Below, piece after piece: positions 1-8,396 of a DNA stretch of 64,000 nucleotides (positions within the stretch are counted from its first letter, which is position 1; every line of letters starts with the position of its first letter). Source of the stretch: Palsa-504 sp963789225 (lineage in GTDB: Bacteria; Actinomycetota; Actinomycetes; Streptosporangiales; Streptosporangiaceae); the NCBI GenBank assembly GCA_963789225.1, contig CAWBKD010000025.1:248001-312000 (forward strand), written 5' to 3'. Under the pieces are notes generated by a model. The model searched no databases. It was not told the origin of the DNA and saw nothing but the letters and a program-made list of their open reading frames with translations. Made by a program: the position numbers and the translations under genes.

Positions 1-1
1 C

Positions 2-1213
2 AAGATCAAGGTAGCGAACCCCGTCGTGGACCTCGACGGGGACGAGATGACGCGGATCATCTGGCAGGACATCAAGGACCAGCTCATCCTGCCCTACCTG
101 GATATCGAGCTGGACTATTACGACCTGTCCGTCCAGCACCGCGACGCGACCGATGACCAGGTGACGATCGACGCGGCGCACGCCATCCAGCGGCACGGCG
201 TCGGCGTGAAGTGCGCGACGATCACGCCGGACGAGGCCCGGGTCGCCGAGTTCGGCCTCAAGAAGATGTGGCGCTCGCCGAACGGCACGATCCGCAACAT
301 CCTGGGCGGGGTCATCTTCCGCGAGCCGATCGTGATCTCGAACATCCCGAGGCTGGTGCCGAGCTGGAAGAAGCCCATCATCATCGGCAGGCACGCGCAC
401 GCCGACCAGTACAAGGCCACCGACTTCGTGGTGCCTGGCCCGGGCACGGTGACGATCTCCTACGTGCCTGACCACGAGGGCCACCCCATCGAGCTCGAGG
501 TCGCCCGGTTCACCGGCGGCGGCGTGGCGATGGCCATGTACAACTACGACGACTCGATCCGCGACTTCGCCCGGGCCACGATGCGCTACGCGCTCAGCCG
601 GCGTTACCCGCTCTACCTGTCCACCAAGAACACGATCCTCAAGGCCTACGACGGCCGGTTCAAGGACCTGTTCGCCGAGATCTTCGAGGCGGAGTTCAAG
701 GCCGAGTTCGAGGCGGCCGGGATCACCTACGAGCACCGGCTGATCGACGACATAGTGGCCCAGCTGCTCAAGTGGGAGGGCGGCCTGGTCTGGGCCACCA
801 AGAACTACGACGGCGACGTGGAATCCGACATGGTGGCGCAGGGCTACGGCTCGCTCGGCCTGATGACCAGCGTGCTGATGACGCCGGACGGCCGCACGAT
901 CGAGGCCGAGGCCGCGCACGGCACCGTGACCAGGCACTACCGGCAGTACCAGCAGGGCCTGCCGACCTCGACCAACCCGGTCGCGTCCATCTTCGCCTGG
1001 ACCCGCGGGCTCGAGCACCGCGGCAAGCTGGACGGGACGCCCGGGGTCACCGCGTTCGCCCGCACCCTGGAGGACGTCTGCGTCCGCACGATCGAGGGCG
1101 GCGCGATGACCAAGGACCTGGCCCTGCTGGTCGGGCCGGACGCCCCGTTCCTGACGACCGGCGAGTTCCTCGGCGCGCTCGAAGGTAACCTGCGCGAGGC
1201 GATGAATTCTTAA
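2..1213 (+). CDS. icd: NADP-dependent isocitrate dehydrogenase, 5' end cut off by window edge
   Basis: Oxidatively decarboxylates isocitrate to 2-oxoglutarate with NADP+ in the TCA cycle (cytoplasm). The frame is open from base 2, and the visible N-terminus KIKVANPVVDLDGDEMTR is the conserved start of the dimeric, eukaryotic-like IDH family. Only one or two residues should be missing. Substrate and cofactor segments such as the GTIRNILGGVIFREP stretch and EAAHGTVTRH near the C-terminus are present. 403 residues are visible, close to the usual length. An internal GTG at position 26 opens a shorter frame but would delete conserved residues. It is followed after about 100 bp by mdh, another TCA-cycle enzyme on the same strand. 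Confidence 0.96.
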   Translation, partial: KIKVANPVVDLDGDEMTRIIWQDIKDQLILPYLDIELDYYDLSVQHRDATDDQVTIDAAHAIQRHGVGVKCATITPDEARVAEFGLKKMWRSPNGTIRNILGGVIFREPIVISNIPRLVPSWKKPIIIGRHAHADQYKATDFVVPGPGTVTISYVPDHEGHPIELEVARFTGGGVAMAMYNYDDSIRDFARATMRYALSRRYPLYLSTKNTILKAYDGRFKDLFAEIFEAEFKAEFEAAGITYEHRLIDDIVAQLLKWEGGLVWATKNYDGDVESDMVAQGYGSLGLMTSVLMTPDGRTIEAEAAHGTVTRHYRQYQQGLPTSTNPVASIFAWTRGLEHRGKLDGTPGVTAFARTLEDVCVRTIEGGAMTKDLALLVGPDAPFLTTGEFLGALEGNLREAMNS

Positions 1214-1311
1214 AGATCAAAAACCCATTATCCCGAACGGCGTTGGTGTCACCTCCCCGCCGCCTTCGAGGACGAATGGCCAGTGGATTCATGGACAAGG
1301 AGTTCCGCAAG

Positions 1312-2268
1312 ATGGCACGTGAGGGCAAGGTAACCGTCGTCGGCGCCGGGTTCTACGGCTCGACCACCGCGCAGCGGCTCGCCGAGTACGACATCTTCGA
1401 CGAGGTGGTGCTGACCGACATCATCGAGGGCAGGCCCGAGGGGCTGGCCCTGGACCTGAACCAGTCGCGCCCGGTCGAGGGGTTCGAGACCAGGGTGACC
1501 GGCCAGAGCACGGGCGCCGACGGCGGGGGCTACGAGGCGATCGCCGGATCTGGCATCGTCATCGTCACCGCGGGGCTGCCGCGCAAGCCCGGCATGAGCC
1601 GGATGGACCTGATCGAGGTCAACGCCAAGATCGTCAGGAACGTGGTGGAGAACGTCGCCAAGTACGCGCCCGACGCGGTGCTGATCGTGGTGTCGAACCC
1701 GCTGGACGAGATGACCGCCCTGGCGGCCAAGGTGTCCGGGTTCCCGCACCACCGGGTGATGGGTCAGGCCGGGATGCTCGACACGGCCAGGTTCAGCTAC
1801 TTCGTGGCGGAGAAGCTCGGCGTTCCGGTCGGGTCGGTCCGGACGCTGACGCTCGGCTCGCACGGCGACACCATGGTGCCGGTGCCCTCGGCTTGCACGG
1901 TGGACGGCCAGCCGCTGTCCGGGCTGCTGCCCGCCGACGAGATCGAGGCGCTCGTCACCCGGACCAGGAACGGCGGCGGCGAGATCGTCGCGCTGCTGAA
2001 GACCGGCTCGGCGTTCTACGCGCCGTCGGCGGCCGCGGCCCGGATGGCGCGCGCGGTCGCGCTGGACACGGGCGAGATCATGCCGGTCTGCGCGTGGGTG
2101 GACGGCCAGTACGGCATCAGCGGCGTGTACCTGGGCGTGGAGGCCGAGCTAGGCGCCGTCGGGGTCCGCCGCGTGGTCGAGCGCGACCTGACCGAAGCCG
2201 AGCTGGCCGACCTGCGCACCGCCGCCGAGGCCGTCCGCGCCAAGCAAGCCGACGTGGCCAGCCTCTGA
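1312..2268 (+). CDS. mdh: Malate dehydrogenase, LDH-like family
   Basis: Interconverts malate and oxaloacetate with NAD(H) in the TCA cycle. 318 residues. The N-terminal Rossmann motif is VVGAGFYGST, the catalytic His lies in LGSHGDTMVP, and GLPRKPGMSR carries the arginines that favour malate over lactate in this family. Upstream in-frame starts exist from 1243, but AAGGAG at 1297-1302 lies nine bases before the ATG at 1312, and the protein from there begins directly with the NAD-binding strand, so 1312 is chosen. It sits downstream of icd on the same strand, suggesting a TCA gene pair. Confidence 0.95.
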   Translation: MAREGKVTVVGAGFYGSTTAQRLAEYDIFDEVVLTDIIEGRPEGLALDLNQSRPVEGFETRVTGQSTGADGGGYEAIAGSGIVIVTAGLPRKPGMSRMDLIEVNAKIVRNVVENVAKYAPDAVLIVVSNPLDEMTALAAKVSGFPHHRVMGQAGMLDTARFSYFVAEKLGVPVGSVRTLTLGSHGDTMVPVPSACTVDGQPLSGLLPADEIEALVTRTRNGGGEIVALLKTGSAFYAPSAAAARMARAVALDTGEIMPVCAWVDGQYGISGVYLGVEAELGAVGVRRVVERDLTEAELADLRTAAEAVRAKQADVASL

Positions 2269-2289
2269 GAGGATCCCTCGACCGGCGCG

Positions 2290-3492
2290 CTACCTCACGG
2301 CCAGGCGGTGCAGGGCCAGTTCGGCGTAGAGCGCGGTGCCGTCGGCCAGCGCCGCGTCGTCGAACACCGCGACCGCGGAGTGATTGGTCGGTGCGGTCTC
2401 CGGGTCCTGCCCGGGCGGGCAGGCGCCGAGCATGACGAACGCGCCGGGGACCTGATCTAGCACGAAGGAGAAGTCCTCGGCCCCGGTGAGCGGGAACTGG
2501 GCCGTCTCGCCGCGCCCGGATCCGAACACGCCGGTGATCACCTGTTCGGCGAACGCCGCCTCGCCCGCGTCGTTGATGGTCACCGGGTACTCGCGGGCGT
2601 AGTCGGCCTCGGCGGTCAGGCCGTGCGCGCGGGCGATGTCCCCGATCAGCCGCGGCACCAGTTCGGCCAGCGCGCTCCTGGACTCGCGGCTGAACGACCG
2701 CGCGGTGGCCAGGAACGTGGCCTCGTCGGGTATCACGTTGTCGGCGGTGCCAGCGTGGAAGCTGCCGACGGTGATGACGACCGGATCGAACACGTCGAAG
2801 TGCCTGGTCACCAGCGTCTGCAGCGCGATCACCATCTCGCAGGCGGCGGGGATCGGGTCCGCGGCCCGGTGCGGGGTCGACGCGTGTCCGCCGCGCCCGC
2901 GGACGGTGACCGTGATCTGGTCGGCGGCGGCCAGCATCGGGCCGCCCTTGGTCGAGAACACCCCGCAGGGCAGCCGGTTCGAGCTCACGTGCAGCGCGTA
3001 GGCCGCGACCGGGCGCTCGCCCGCGGCGTCGAGCACGCCCTCGTTGATCATGTGCCTGGCCCCGGCGTAGCCCTCCTCGCCCGGCTGGAACATGAAGATC
3101 ACGGTGCCGGGCAGTTCGGCCTGGCGGGCCGACAGCAGCCGCGCGGCGCCGGCCAGCATGGCGGTGTGCAGGTCATGACCGCAGGCGTGCATCGCGCCCG
3201 GGATCACCGACGCGTAGGGCAGACCGGTCTCCTCGGTGACCGGGAGCCCGTCCATGTCGCCGCGCAGCAGGACGACGGGCCCGGGCTGGCCGCCGCGCAG
3301 TACTGCCGTCACCGAGCTCAGCCCCTGGCCGGTGCTGATCTCCAGCGGCAGCCCGTCCAGCGCCCCGAGCACCTTGTCCTGCGTCTTCGGCAGGTCCAGG
3401 CCGATCTCAGGCTCGCGGTGGATCGAGTGCCGCAGTTCGGCGATCTCGCCCGCGATCCGCGCCGCTTCGTCGCATAGGTTCATGGCCGGCAT
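2290..3492 (-). CDS. M20 family amidohydrolase (hippurate hydrolase/N-acyl amino acid deacylase-like)
   Basis: Metal-dependent amidohydrolase predicted to cleave N-acyl amino acids or similar amides; the exact substrate is unknown. About 400 residues. Metal ligands are visible in HACGHDLHTAML and PGEEGYAGARH, with later conserved GGHASTPH, NVIPDEA and GAEDFSF segments of the IAA-amino-acid hydrolase/AbgA branch. A GTG-free ATG at 3507 overlaps the galE stop as ATGA, but GGAGG five bases before the ATG at 3492 makes that the better start. It is translationally coupled to galE on the minus strand. A second M20 paralogue occurs at about 20 kb. Confidence 0.88.
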   Translation of the reverse strand: MPAMNLCDEAARIAGEIAELRHSIHREPEIGLDLPKTQDKVLGALDGLPLEISTGQGLSSVTAVLRGGQPGPVVLLRGDMDGLPVTEETGLPYASVIPGAMHACGHDLHTAMLAGAARLLSARQAELPGTVIFMFQPGEEGYAGARHMINEGVLDAAGERPVAAYALHVSSNRLPCGVFSTKGGPMLAAADQITVTVRGRGGHASTPHRAADPIPAACEMVIALQTLVTRHFDVFDPVVITVGSFHAGTADNVIPDEATFLATARSFSRESRSALAELVPRLIGDIARAHGLTAEADYAREYPVTINDAGEAAFAEQVITGVFGSGRGETAQFPLTGAEDFSFVLDQVPGAFVMLGACPPGQDPETAPTNHSAVAVFDDAALADGTALYAELALHRLAVR

Positions 3493-3503
3493 CGGTTCCT
3501 CCC

Positions 3504-4475
3504 TCATGCCTCGCGCCGTGCCTTGGTGAACGCCCAGGCGTCGGCGGCCATGTCACGCAGGTCCCTGGTGGCCCGCCAGCCGAGCTCGGTCTGGATCCGC
3601 TCGGAGGAGGCGACAAGCACGGCCGGGTCGCCGGGGCGGCGCGCGGTCACGTCCGTGCCGATGGCGGCGCCGGTGACGTCGGCGCACGCGTCGATCACCT
3701 CGCGGACCGAGAACCCTTCCCCGTTGCCGAGGTTGTAGATGCGGTGCCGCCCCGGCTGGCAGGCCGCCAGCGCCCGCAGGTGCGCGTCCGCCAGGTCCGT
3801 GACGTGGATGTAGTCCCGGATGCAGGTCCCGTCCGGGGTGTCGTAGTCGTCGCCGAAGATCTGCACCGCTCTGGAGGCGGCCACGCTGGCCAGCACGGTC
3901 GGGATCAGGTGGGTTTCCGGCCGGTGCCGCTCGCCGAGCCAGGTCCCGTCGCTGGCCTGCGCAGCGCCGGCCACGTTGAAGTAGCGCAGGCTGACCGCGC
4001 CGAACCCGTAGAGCCTGGCGAACTCGGTCAGCGTGGTGTCCACGGCGAGCTTCGACGCGCCGTACGGGCTGGTCGGGCGGGTGGGGTCGGTCTCGGCCAC
4101 GGGCGTGTGCTCCGGCTCGCCGTAGACCGCGGCGGTGGAGGAGAACACGATCGTGCGCACCCCGATCTCGCGCATCGCGTCGAGTAGCGCGAGCGTGCCA
4201 CCCAGGTTGGCCGACCAGTACTTGGCCGGCTCCGCCACCGACTCGCCGACCAGCGACTTCGCGGCGAAGTGCAGCACCGCGTCGGTGCCGTCGGCCAGGA
4301 CCTCGGCGGCGCAGTTCCGCAGCGTGCCCTTGACGAACCCCGCGCCCGCGGGCACCGCGTCGGCGTACCCGGTGGACAGGTCGTCGAGCACGGTGACCTC
4401 GTGCCCGGCCGCGATGAGCTGCGCGGCGACGACGCTGCCGATGTAACCGGCGCCGCCGGTGACCAGCACCCGCAT
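3504..4475 (-). CDS. galE: UDP-glucose 4-epimerase
   Basis: Interconverts UDP-galactose and UDP-glucose using tightly bound NAD+. 323 residues. It is an extended SDR with the N-terminal MRVLVTGGAGYIGS dinucleotide motif and the catalytic YxxxK in YGASKLAVD; SSTAAVYG supplies the catalytic Ser/Thr. The long open frame upstream of 4475 is only an absence of stops. ATG at 4475 is preceded by GAGGAGGG and starts exactly at the Rossmann strand. It is the first gene of a minus-strand pair with the M20 amidohydrolase and is divergent from the CBS-domain protein. Confidence 0.93.
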   Translation of the reverse strand: MRVLVTGGAGYIGSVVAAQLIAAGHEVTVLDDLSTGYADAVPAGAGFVKGTLRNCAAEVLADGTDAVLHFAAKSLVGESVAEPAKYWSANLGGTLALLDAMREIGVRTIVFSSTAAVYGEPEHTPVAETDPTRPTSPYGASKLAVDTTLTEFARLYGFGAVSLRYFNVAGAAQASDGTWLGERHRPETHLIPTVLASVAASRAVQIFGDDYDTPDGTCIRDYIHVTDLADAHLRALAACQPGRHRIYNLGNGEGFSVREVIDACADVTGAAIGTDVTARRPGDPAVLVASSERIQTELGWRATRDLRDMAADAWAFTKARREA

Positions 4476-4574
4476 GAAGGCCCTCCTCAGTGTGTGTACA
4501 CGGGACTCACACGGTATCCGGTCTAGACTGGCCAGACACATCGGCGCTGATCGGAGGAAGCCGGCGATCGCGGC

Positions 4575-5933
4575 GTGAGCAAGGTCGTCTTGGACGTCAT
4601 CGTCGTCCTGGTCATCGTGTCCATCGGGGGATTCTTCTCGGCCTCGGAGATGGCGCTCGTCTCGCTGCGCGAGGGCCAGGTCAGGGCGCTGGCCAAACGC
4701 GGCAGGCGCGGGCAGCGGGCGGCGCGGCTCGCGCAGGACCCGAACCGGTTTTTCTCCGCCGTGCAGATCGGCGTGACGCTGGCCACCCTGGTCTCCGGCG
4801 CCTACGGGGCCGCGACCCTCGCGGGCCTGATGAAGTCGTGGCTGGTCAGGCAGCACTTGTCGGCGGGCTGGGCGGCGACGGTCGCGTTCATCGTGGTGAC
4901 CGTCTGCATCACCTTCGTGAGCCTGGTCCTCGGCGAGCTCGCGCCCAAGCGGATCGCGCTGCAGCGGGCGCCCAGGCTGGCGCTGGTCGCCGCGCCGCTC
5001 CTGGACCGGATCGCGACGCTGGCCCGGCCGGTCGTCTGGCTGCTGACCGCCTCGTCGAACGTCCTGGTCGCCGTCCTCGGCGGCGACCCCCGCGTCGGCC
5101 GTCAGGCCATGACCGAGCAGGAACTGCGCGACCTGGTGACCGGCGCGCAGGCGCTGTCCGCGGATGAGCGGCAGATCGCCGGGGAGGTCTTCGACGCGGG
5201 CAAGCGCCAGATCCGCGAGGTCCTCGTGCCCCGGACCGAGGTGGTGTTCCTCGACGCGGAGATGCCGGTCGCGCAGGCCGCGGCCACCGCGGCCAGCCTT
5301 CCCCATTCCCGGCTGCCCGTGTATCAGGACACCTACGACAACGTGATCGGCTTCGTGCACGTACGGGACCTGCTCGGCCCCGGCGCGGCCAGCCTGTCGG
5401 CCCCGGTCGGGCGGATCAGCCGGCCCGTGAAATTCCTCCCGATCAGCAAGACCGTGCTCTCCGCGCTGTCCGAGATGCGGCGCGAGCGGGCGCACCTGGC
5501 CATCGTGGTCGACGACTATGGCGGCACGGCCGGCATCGTCACCCTGGAAGACCTGGTGGAGGAGCTGATCGGCGACATCAGGGACGAGTACGACGCCGAA
5601 CACGACGAGGCGACTAAGCTGCACGGCGGCGAGGTGGAGGTTGACGGGCTGCTCAACCTGGACGAGTTCACCGAGCAGACCGGGATCGAGCTGCCCGAAG
5701 GCCCGTACGAGACCGCCGCAGGGTACGTGCTCGCCGCGCTCGGCGACCTGCCGTCCGTCGGCGATAGCGTCCAGGCGGCCGGCCGCACGATCACCGTGAC
5801 CGAACTCGACGGCCGGCGGATCGCCAGGCTCCGCGTCGCGGCCGCCCCGGTCCGGCCCGCCGGACCGGGCAGCGGGCCGGTGCCCGCGGGCCAGGCCCGG
5901 TCCGACGCCAAGACCTCTGAGGAAGGCGGCTAG
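4575..5933 (+). CDS. HlyC/CorC-family membrane protein (DUF21 - CBS pair - CorC_HlyC)
   Basis: Membrane protein of the CNNM/CorC family, whose members are linked to divalent cation (Mg/Co) efflux; the function here is inferred from architecture only. 452 residues. An N-terminal DUF21 membrane domain (about residues 1-190, starting with a VVLDVIVVLVIVSIGGFF helix) is followed by two CBS motifs (about 205-330, including VPRTEVVFLDAE and IVVDDYGGTAGIVTLEDLVEE) and a C-terminal transporter-associated domain (about 350-430). GTG start; the GGAGGA upstream is rather far away. The stop is immediately followed by the guaA start, suggesting co-transcription. Confidence 0.9.
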   Translation: MSKVVLDVIVVLVIVSIGGFFSASEMALVSLREGQVRALAKRGRRGQRAARLAQDPNRFFSAVQIGVTLATLVSGAYGAATLAGLMKSWLVRQHLSAGWAATVAFIVVTVCITFVSLVLGELAPKRIALQRAPRLALVAAPLLDRIATLARPVVWLLTASSNVLVAVLGGDPRVGRQAMTEQELRDLVTGAQALSADERQIAGEVFDAGKRQIREVLVPRTEVVFLDAEMPVAQAAATAASLPHSRLPVYQDTYDNVIGFVHVRDLLGPGAASLSAPVGRISRPVKFLPISKTVLSALSEMRRERAHLAIVVDDYGGTAGIVTLEDLVEELIGDIRDEYDAEHDEATKLHGGEVEVDGLLNLDEFTEQTGIELPEGPYETAAGYVLAALGDLPSVGDSVQAAGRTITVTELDGRRIARLRVAAAPVRPAGPGSGPVPAGQARSDAKTSEEGG

Positions 5934-5934
5934 C

Positions 5935-7590
5935 GTGCCCGGAGGCTTCGATACCGTCCTCGTGGTCGACTTCGGCGCGCAGTACGCGCAGCTGATCGCC
6001 CGGCGGGTGCGGGAGTGCCACGTCTATTCCGAGATCGTCCCGTCTTGGTTGCCGGTCGAGCAGATGCTGGCCAGGCGGCCCAAGGCGGTCATCCTGTCCG
6101 GCGGCCCGGCCTCGGTCTACGCCGAGGGAGCCCCGCCCGCCCCGCCCGGCCTGTTCGGCGCGGGTATCCCGGTCCTCGGCATCTGCTACGGCTTCCAGCT
6201 GATGGTGGCGGGCCTCGGCGGGACGGTCGAGCGGACCGGCGCGGCTGAGTACGGCGCTACGGTGCTAGTCCGGGGGGGCGACCCCCCGGAACCCCCCGGT
6301 CCTGGGGGGAAGCCGTTTCCCCCGGACCCCCTCGGCCCCCGCGGCCCCCGCGACCCCCGCGACCCCTCCGGGGGGGCGCTTCTGGCCGGCACGCCGGCCA
6401 GGCAGCAGGTCTGGATGTCGCACGGGGACACCTGCACGGCGGCGCCGCCCGGCTTCGCGGTGACCGCGCGGACGGCTGCGACGCCGGTGGCGGCGATCGA
6501 GCACGGCCAGAACCGCCTGTTCGGGGTCCAGTTCCACCCGGAGGTCATGCACACCGAGCACGGCACCGCGATCTTGTCGCGCTTCCTCGAGCTGGCCGGC
6601 TGCCGCCCGTCCTGGACGATGCTGAACATCGTCGAGGAACAGGTACAGCTCATCCGCGAGCAGGTCGGCCCCGGCCGCGCGATCTGCGGGCTATCCGGCG
6701 GCGTGGACTCCGCGGTCGCCGCCGCGCTCGTCCAGCGCGCCATCGGCGACCGGCTCACCTGCGTGTTCGTCGATCACGGCCTGCTGCGCAAGGGCGAGGC
6801 CGAGCAGGTCGAGCAGGACTTCGTGGCCGCCACCGGCGTCCGGCTGACCGTGGCCACCGAGGCGGGGGCGTTCCTTTCCGCGCTGGCCGGGGTGACCGAC
6901 CCCGAGCAGAAGCGCAAGGTCATCGGCCGGGAGTTCATCCGGGCGTTCGAGCGGGCGGCCAGGCAGATCACCGCCGAGGCGGGCCAGCACGGCGCGGCGT
7001 GCGAGTTCCTGGTCCAGGGCACGCTGTACCCGGACGTCGTGGAGTCGGGCGGCGGCACGGGCACCGCGACCATCAAGTCGCACCACAACGTGGGCGGGCT
7101 CCCCGATGACCTGAAGTTCCGCCTGGTGGAGCCGCTGCGCTGGCTGTTCAAGGACGAGGTGCGGCAGGTCGGCACCGAGCTCGGGCTGCCGCAGGCGATC
7201 GTCCGCCGCCAGCCGTTCCCCGGCCCGGGGCTGGCGATCAGGATCGTCGGCGAGGTGACCGCGGCGCGGCTCGCGGTCCTGCGCGAGGCGGACGCCATCG
7301 TGCGCGAGGAGATGTCGGCCGCGGGGCTCGACGCCCTGGTCTGGCAGTGCCCGGTGGTGCTGCTGGCCGACGTGCGCTCGGTCGGCGTGCAGGGGGACGG
7401 CCGCAGCTACGGCCACCCGCTGGTCCTCCGCCCGGTGACCAGCGAGGACGCCATGACCGCGGACTGGGCGCGGCTCTCGCCCGAGGTGCTCGCCCGGATC
7501 TCCACCCGCGTGACCAACGAGGTCCCCGAGATCAACCGCGTCGTGCTTGACGTGACCAGCAAGCCCCCCGCCACCATCGAGTGGGAGTAA
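5935..7590 (+). CDS. guaA: GMP synthase (glutamine-hydrolysing) with a Pro/Gly-rich insert
   Basis: Converts XMP to GMP using glutamine and ATP, the last step of guanine nucleotide synthesis. 551 residues, longer than the usual 510-530. The class I glutamine amidotransferase domain has its nucleophile in GICYGFQ (Cys84) and His201/Glu203 in FHPEVMH. The ATP-pyrophosphatase P-loop is SGGVDSAVA (from Ser254), followed by the GMPS dimerisation domain ending PPATIEWE. Between YGATVLV and LLAGTPARQQVW an extra run of about 33 residues, rich in Pro, Gly and Arg, sits inside the glutaminase domain (bases 6269-6378). GTG start one base after the preceding stop. Confidence 0.95.
   Translation: MPGGFDTVLVVDFGAQYAQLIARRVRECHVYSEIVPSWLPVEQMLARRPKAVILSGGPASVYAEGAPPAPPGLFGAGIPVLGICYGFQLMVAGLGGTVERTGAAEYGATVLVRGGDPPEPPGPGGKPFPPDPLGPRGPRDPRDPSGGALLAGTPARQQVWMSHGDTCTAAPPGFAVTARTAATPVAAIEHGQNRLFGVQFHPEVMHTEHGTAILSRFLELAGCRPSWTMLNIVEEQVQLIREQVGPGRAICGLSGGVDSAVAAALVQRAIGDRLTCVFVDHGLLRKGEAEQVEQDFVAATGVRLTVATEAGAFLSALAGVTDPEQKRKVIGREFIRAFERAARQITAEAGQHGAACEFLVQGTLYPDVVESGGGTGTATIKSHHNVGGLPDDLKFRLVEPLRWLFKDEVRQVGTELGLPQAIVRRQPFPGPGLAIRIVGEVTAARLAVLREADAIVREEMSAAGLDALVWQCPVVLLADVRSVGVQGDGRSYGHPLVLRPVTSEDAMTADWARLSPEVLARISTRVTNEVPEINRVVLDVTSKPPATIEWE
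6269..6378. repeat. G-run/C-run palindromic insert inside guaA
   Basis: This stretch consists of alternating runs of six to seven G and five to six C, able to fold into several overlapping hairpins. It is bounded by two identical 12-mers, TCCGGGGGGGCG, at 6269-6280 and 6367-6378. Translated in the guaA frame it adds a Pro/Gly/Arg-rich loop without a stop. It resembles the GC-rich palindromic repeats scattered in actinobacterial intergenic DNA, but here lies within a core enzyme gene. The insertion origin is inference. Confidence 0.6.
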
Positions 7591-7606
7591 GCCAAGCCCC
7601 GCCGGC

Positions 7607-8389
7607 CTAGCCCAGGCTGCGCATGGCCCACAAATCGGGAAACGTCGGGTTTCCGACCGTCGTCCTGAGGTAGGTGGCGCCGGCCGAGCCGCCGGTGCCC
7701 GGCCTGCCCCCGATGGTCCGCTCCACCATCTTGACGTGGTGATAGCGCCATTCCTGCATCCCCTCGTCCAGGTCCACGAGCAGTTCGCACACCGCCGTCG
7801 CGTCGGTGTCGTCGTCGTAGACCTGCTTGAGCACCTGCTGCACCGCGGGCGAGCCCGCCGACGGCTGGCTGACGTCGCGGTGCAGCGCCTCGGCCGGGAC
7901 GTCGTAGCCCTGGCCGGCCAGGTAGCGGAGGAACGAGTCGAACAGCGAGGGCCGGACCATCGCGGCCGCGATCCGCTCCCGCTCCGCGCTGCCCTCCGGG
8001 TACTGCGTGACCATCATCGGGTCCCGGCGGCCCAGCACCGCCTCGAGCTGGCGGAACTGCGCGGACTCGAACCCGCTCGACGTGCCGAGCTCGGCGCGGA
8101 ACCCGGTGAACTGCGTAGGCGTCATGGTCTCGAGCACGTCGAGCTGCCCGACCACGATCTTGAGGATGGCCAGCGTCCGGCGCAGCGTGCGCATGGCGTG
8201 CGTCGTGCTGCCCGACTCCAGCTCGGACTGCAGCTTGGCGAGCTCGTGCAGCAGCTGCTTGAACCACAGCTCGTAGATCTGGTGGATGACGATGAACAGC
8301 ATCTCGTCGTGCTCGCCGGACCTGGGCTGCTGCGCCGAAAGCAGCTGGTCCAGCCGCAGGTACCCGGAGTAGGTGACGGGTTCGGCCAT
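7607..8389 (-). CDS. kynA: Tryptophan 2,3-dioxygenase
   Basis: Haem enzyme opening the indole ring of L-tryptophan to N-formylkynurenine, the first step of the kynurenine pathway. 260 residues, a normal bacterial length. The family signature HDEMLFIVIHQIYELWFKQLLHEL carries the substrate- and haem-region residues, and the C-terminal half holds the conserved region around EWRYHHVKMVERTIGGRPGTGGS. It starts seven bases after the kynU stop on the minus strand with a GGAGAG upstream, so kynU-kynA form an operon. Convergent with guaA (16 bp gap). No kynB formamidase is visible here. Confidence 0.96.
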   Translation of the reverse strand: MAEPVTYSGYLRLDQLLSAQQPRSGEHDEMLFIVIHQIYELWFKQLLHELAKLQSELESGSTTHAMRTLRRTLAILKIVVGQLDVLETMTPTQFTGFRAELGTSSGFESAQFRQLEAVLGRRDPMMVTQYPEGSAERERIAAAMVRPSLFDSFLRYLAGQGYDVPAEALHRDVSQPSAGSPAVQQVLKQVYDDDTDATAVCELLVDLDEGMQEWRYHHVKMVERTIGGRPGTGGSAGATYLRTTVGNPTFPDLWAMRSLG

Positions 8390-8396
8390 GGCGTGG

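Noticed and set aside
4476..5624. 380-residue N-terminal extension of GalE
   Set aside because: Antisense of the CBS-domain protein; the Rossmann motif starts at ATG 4475, which has a ribosome site.
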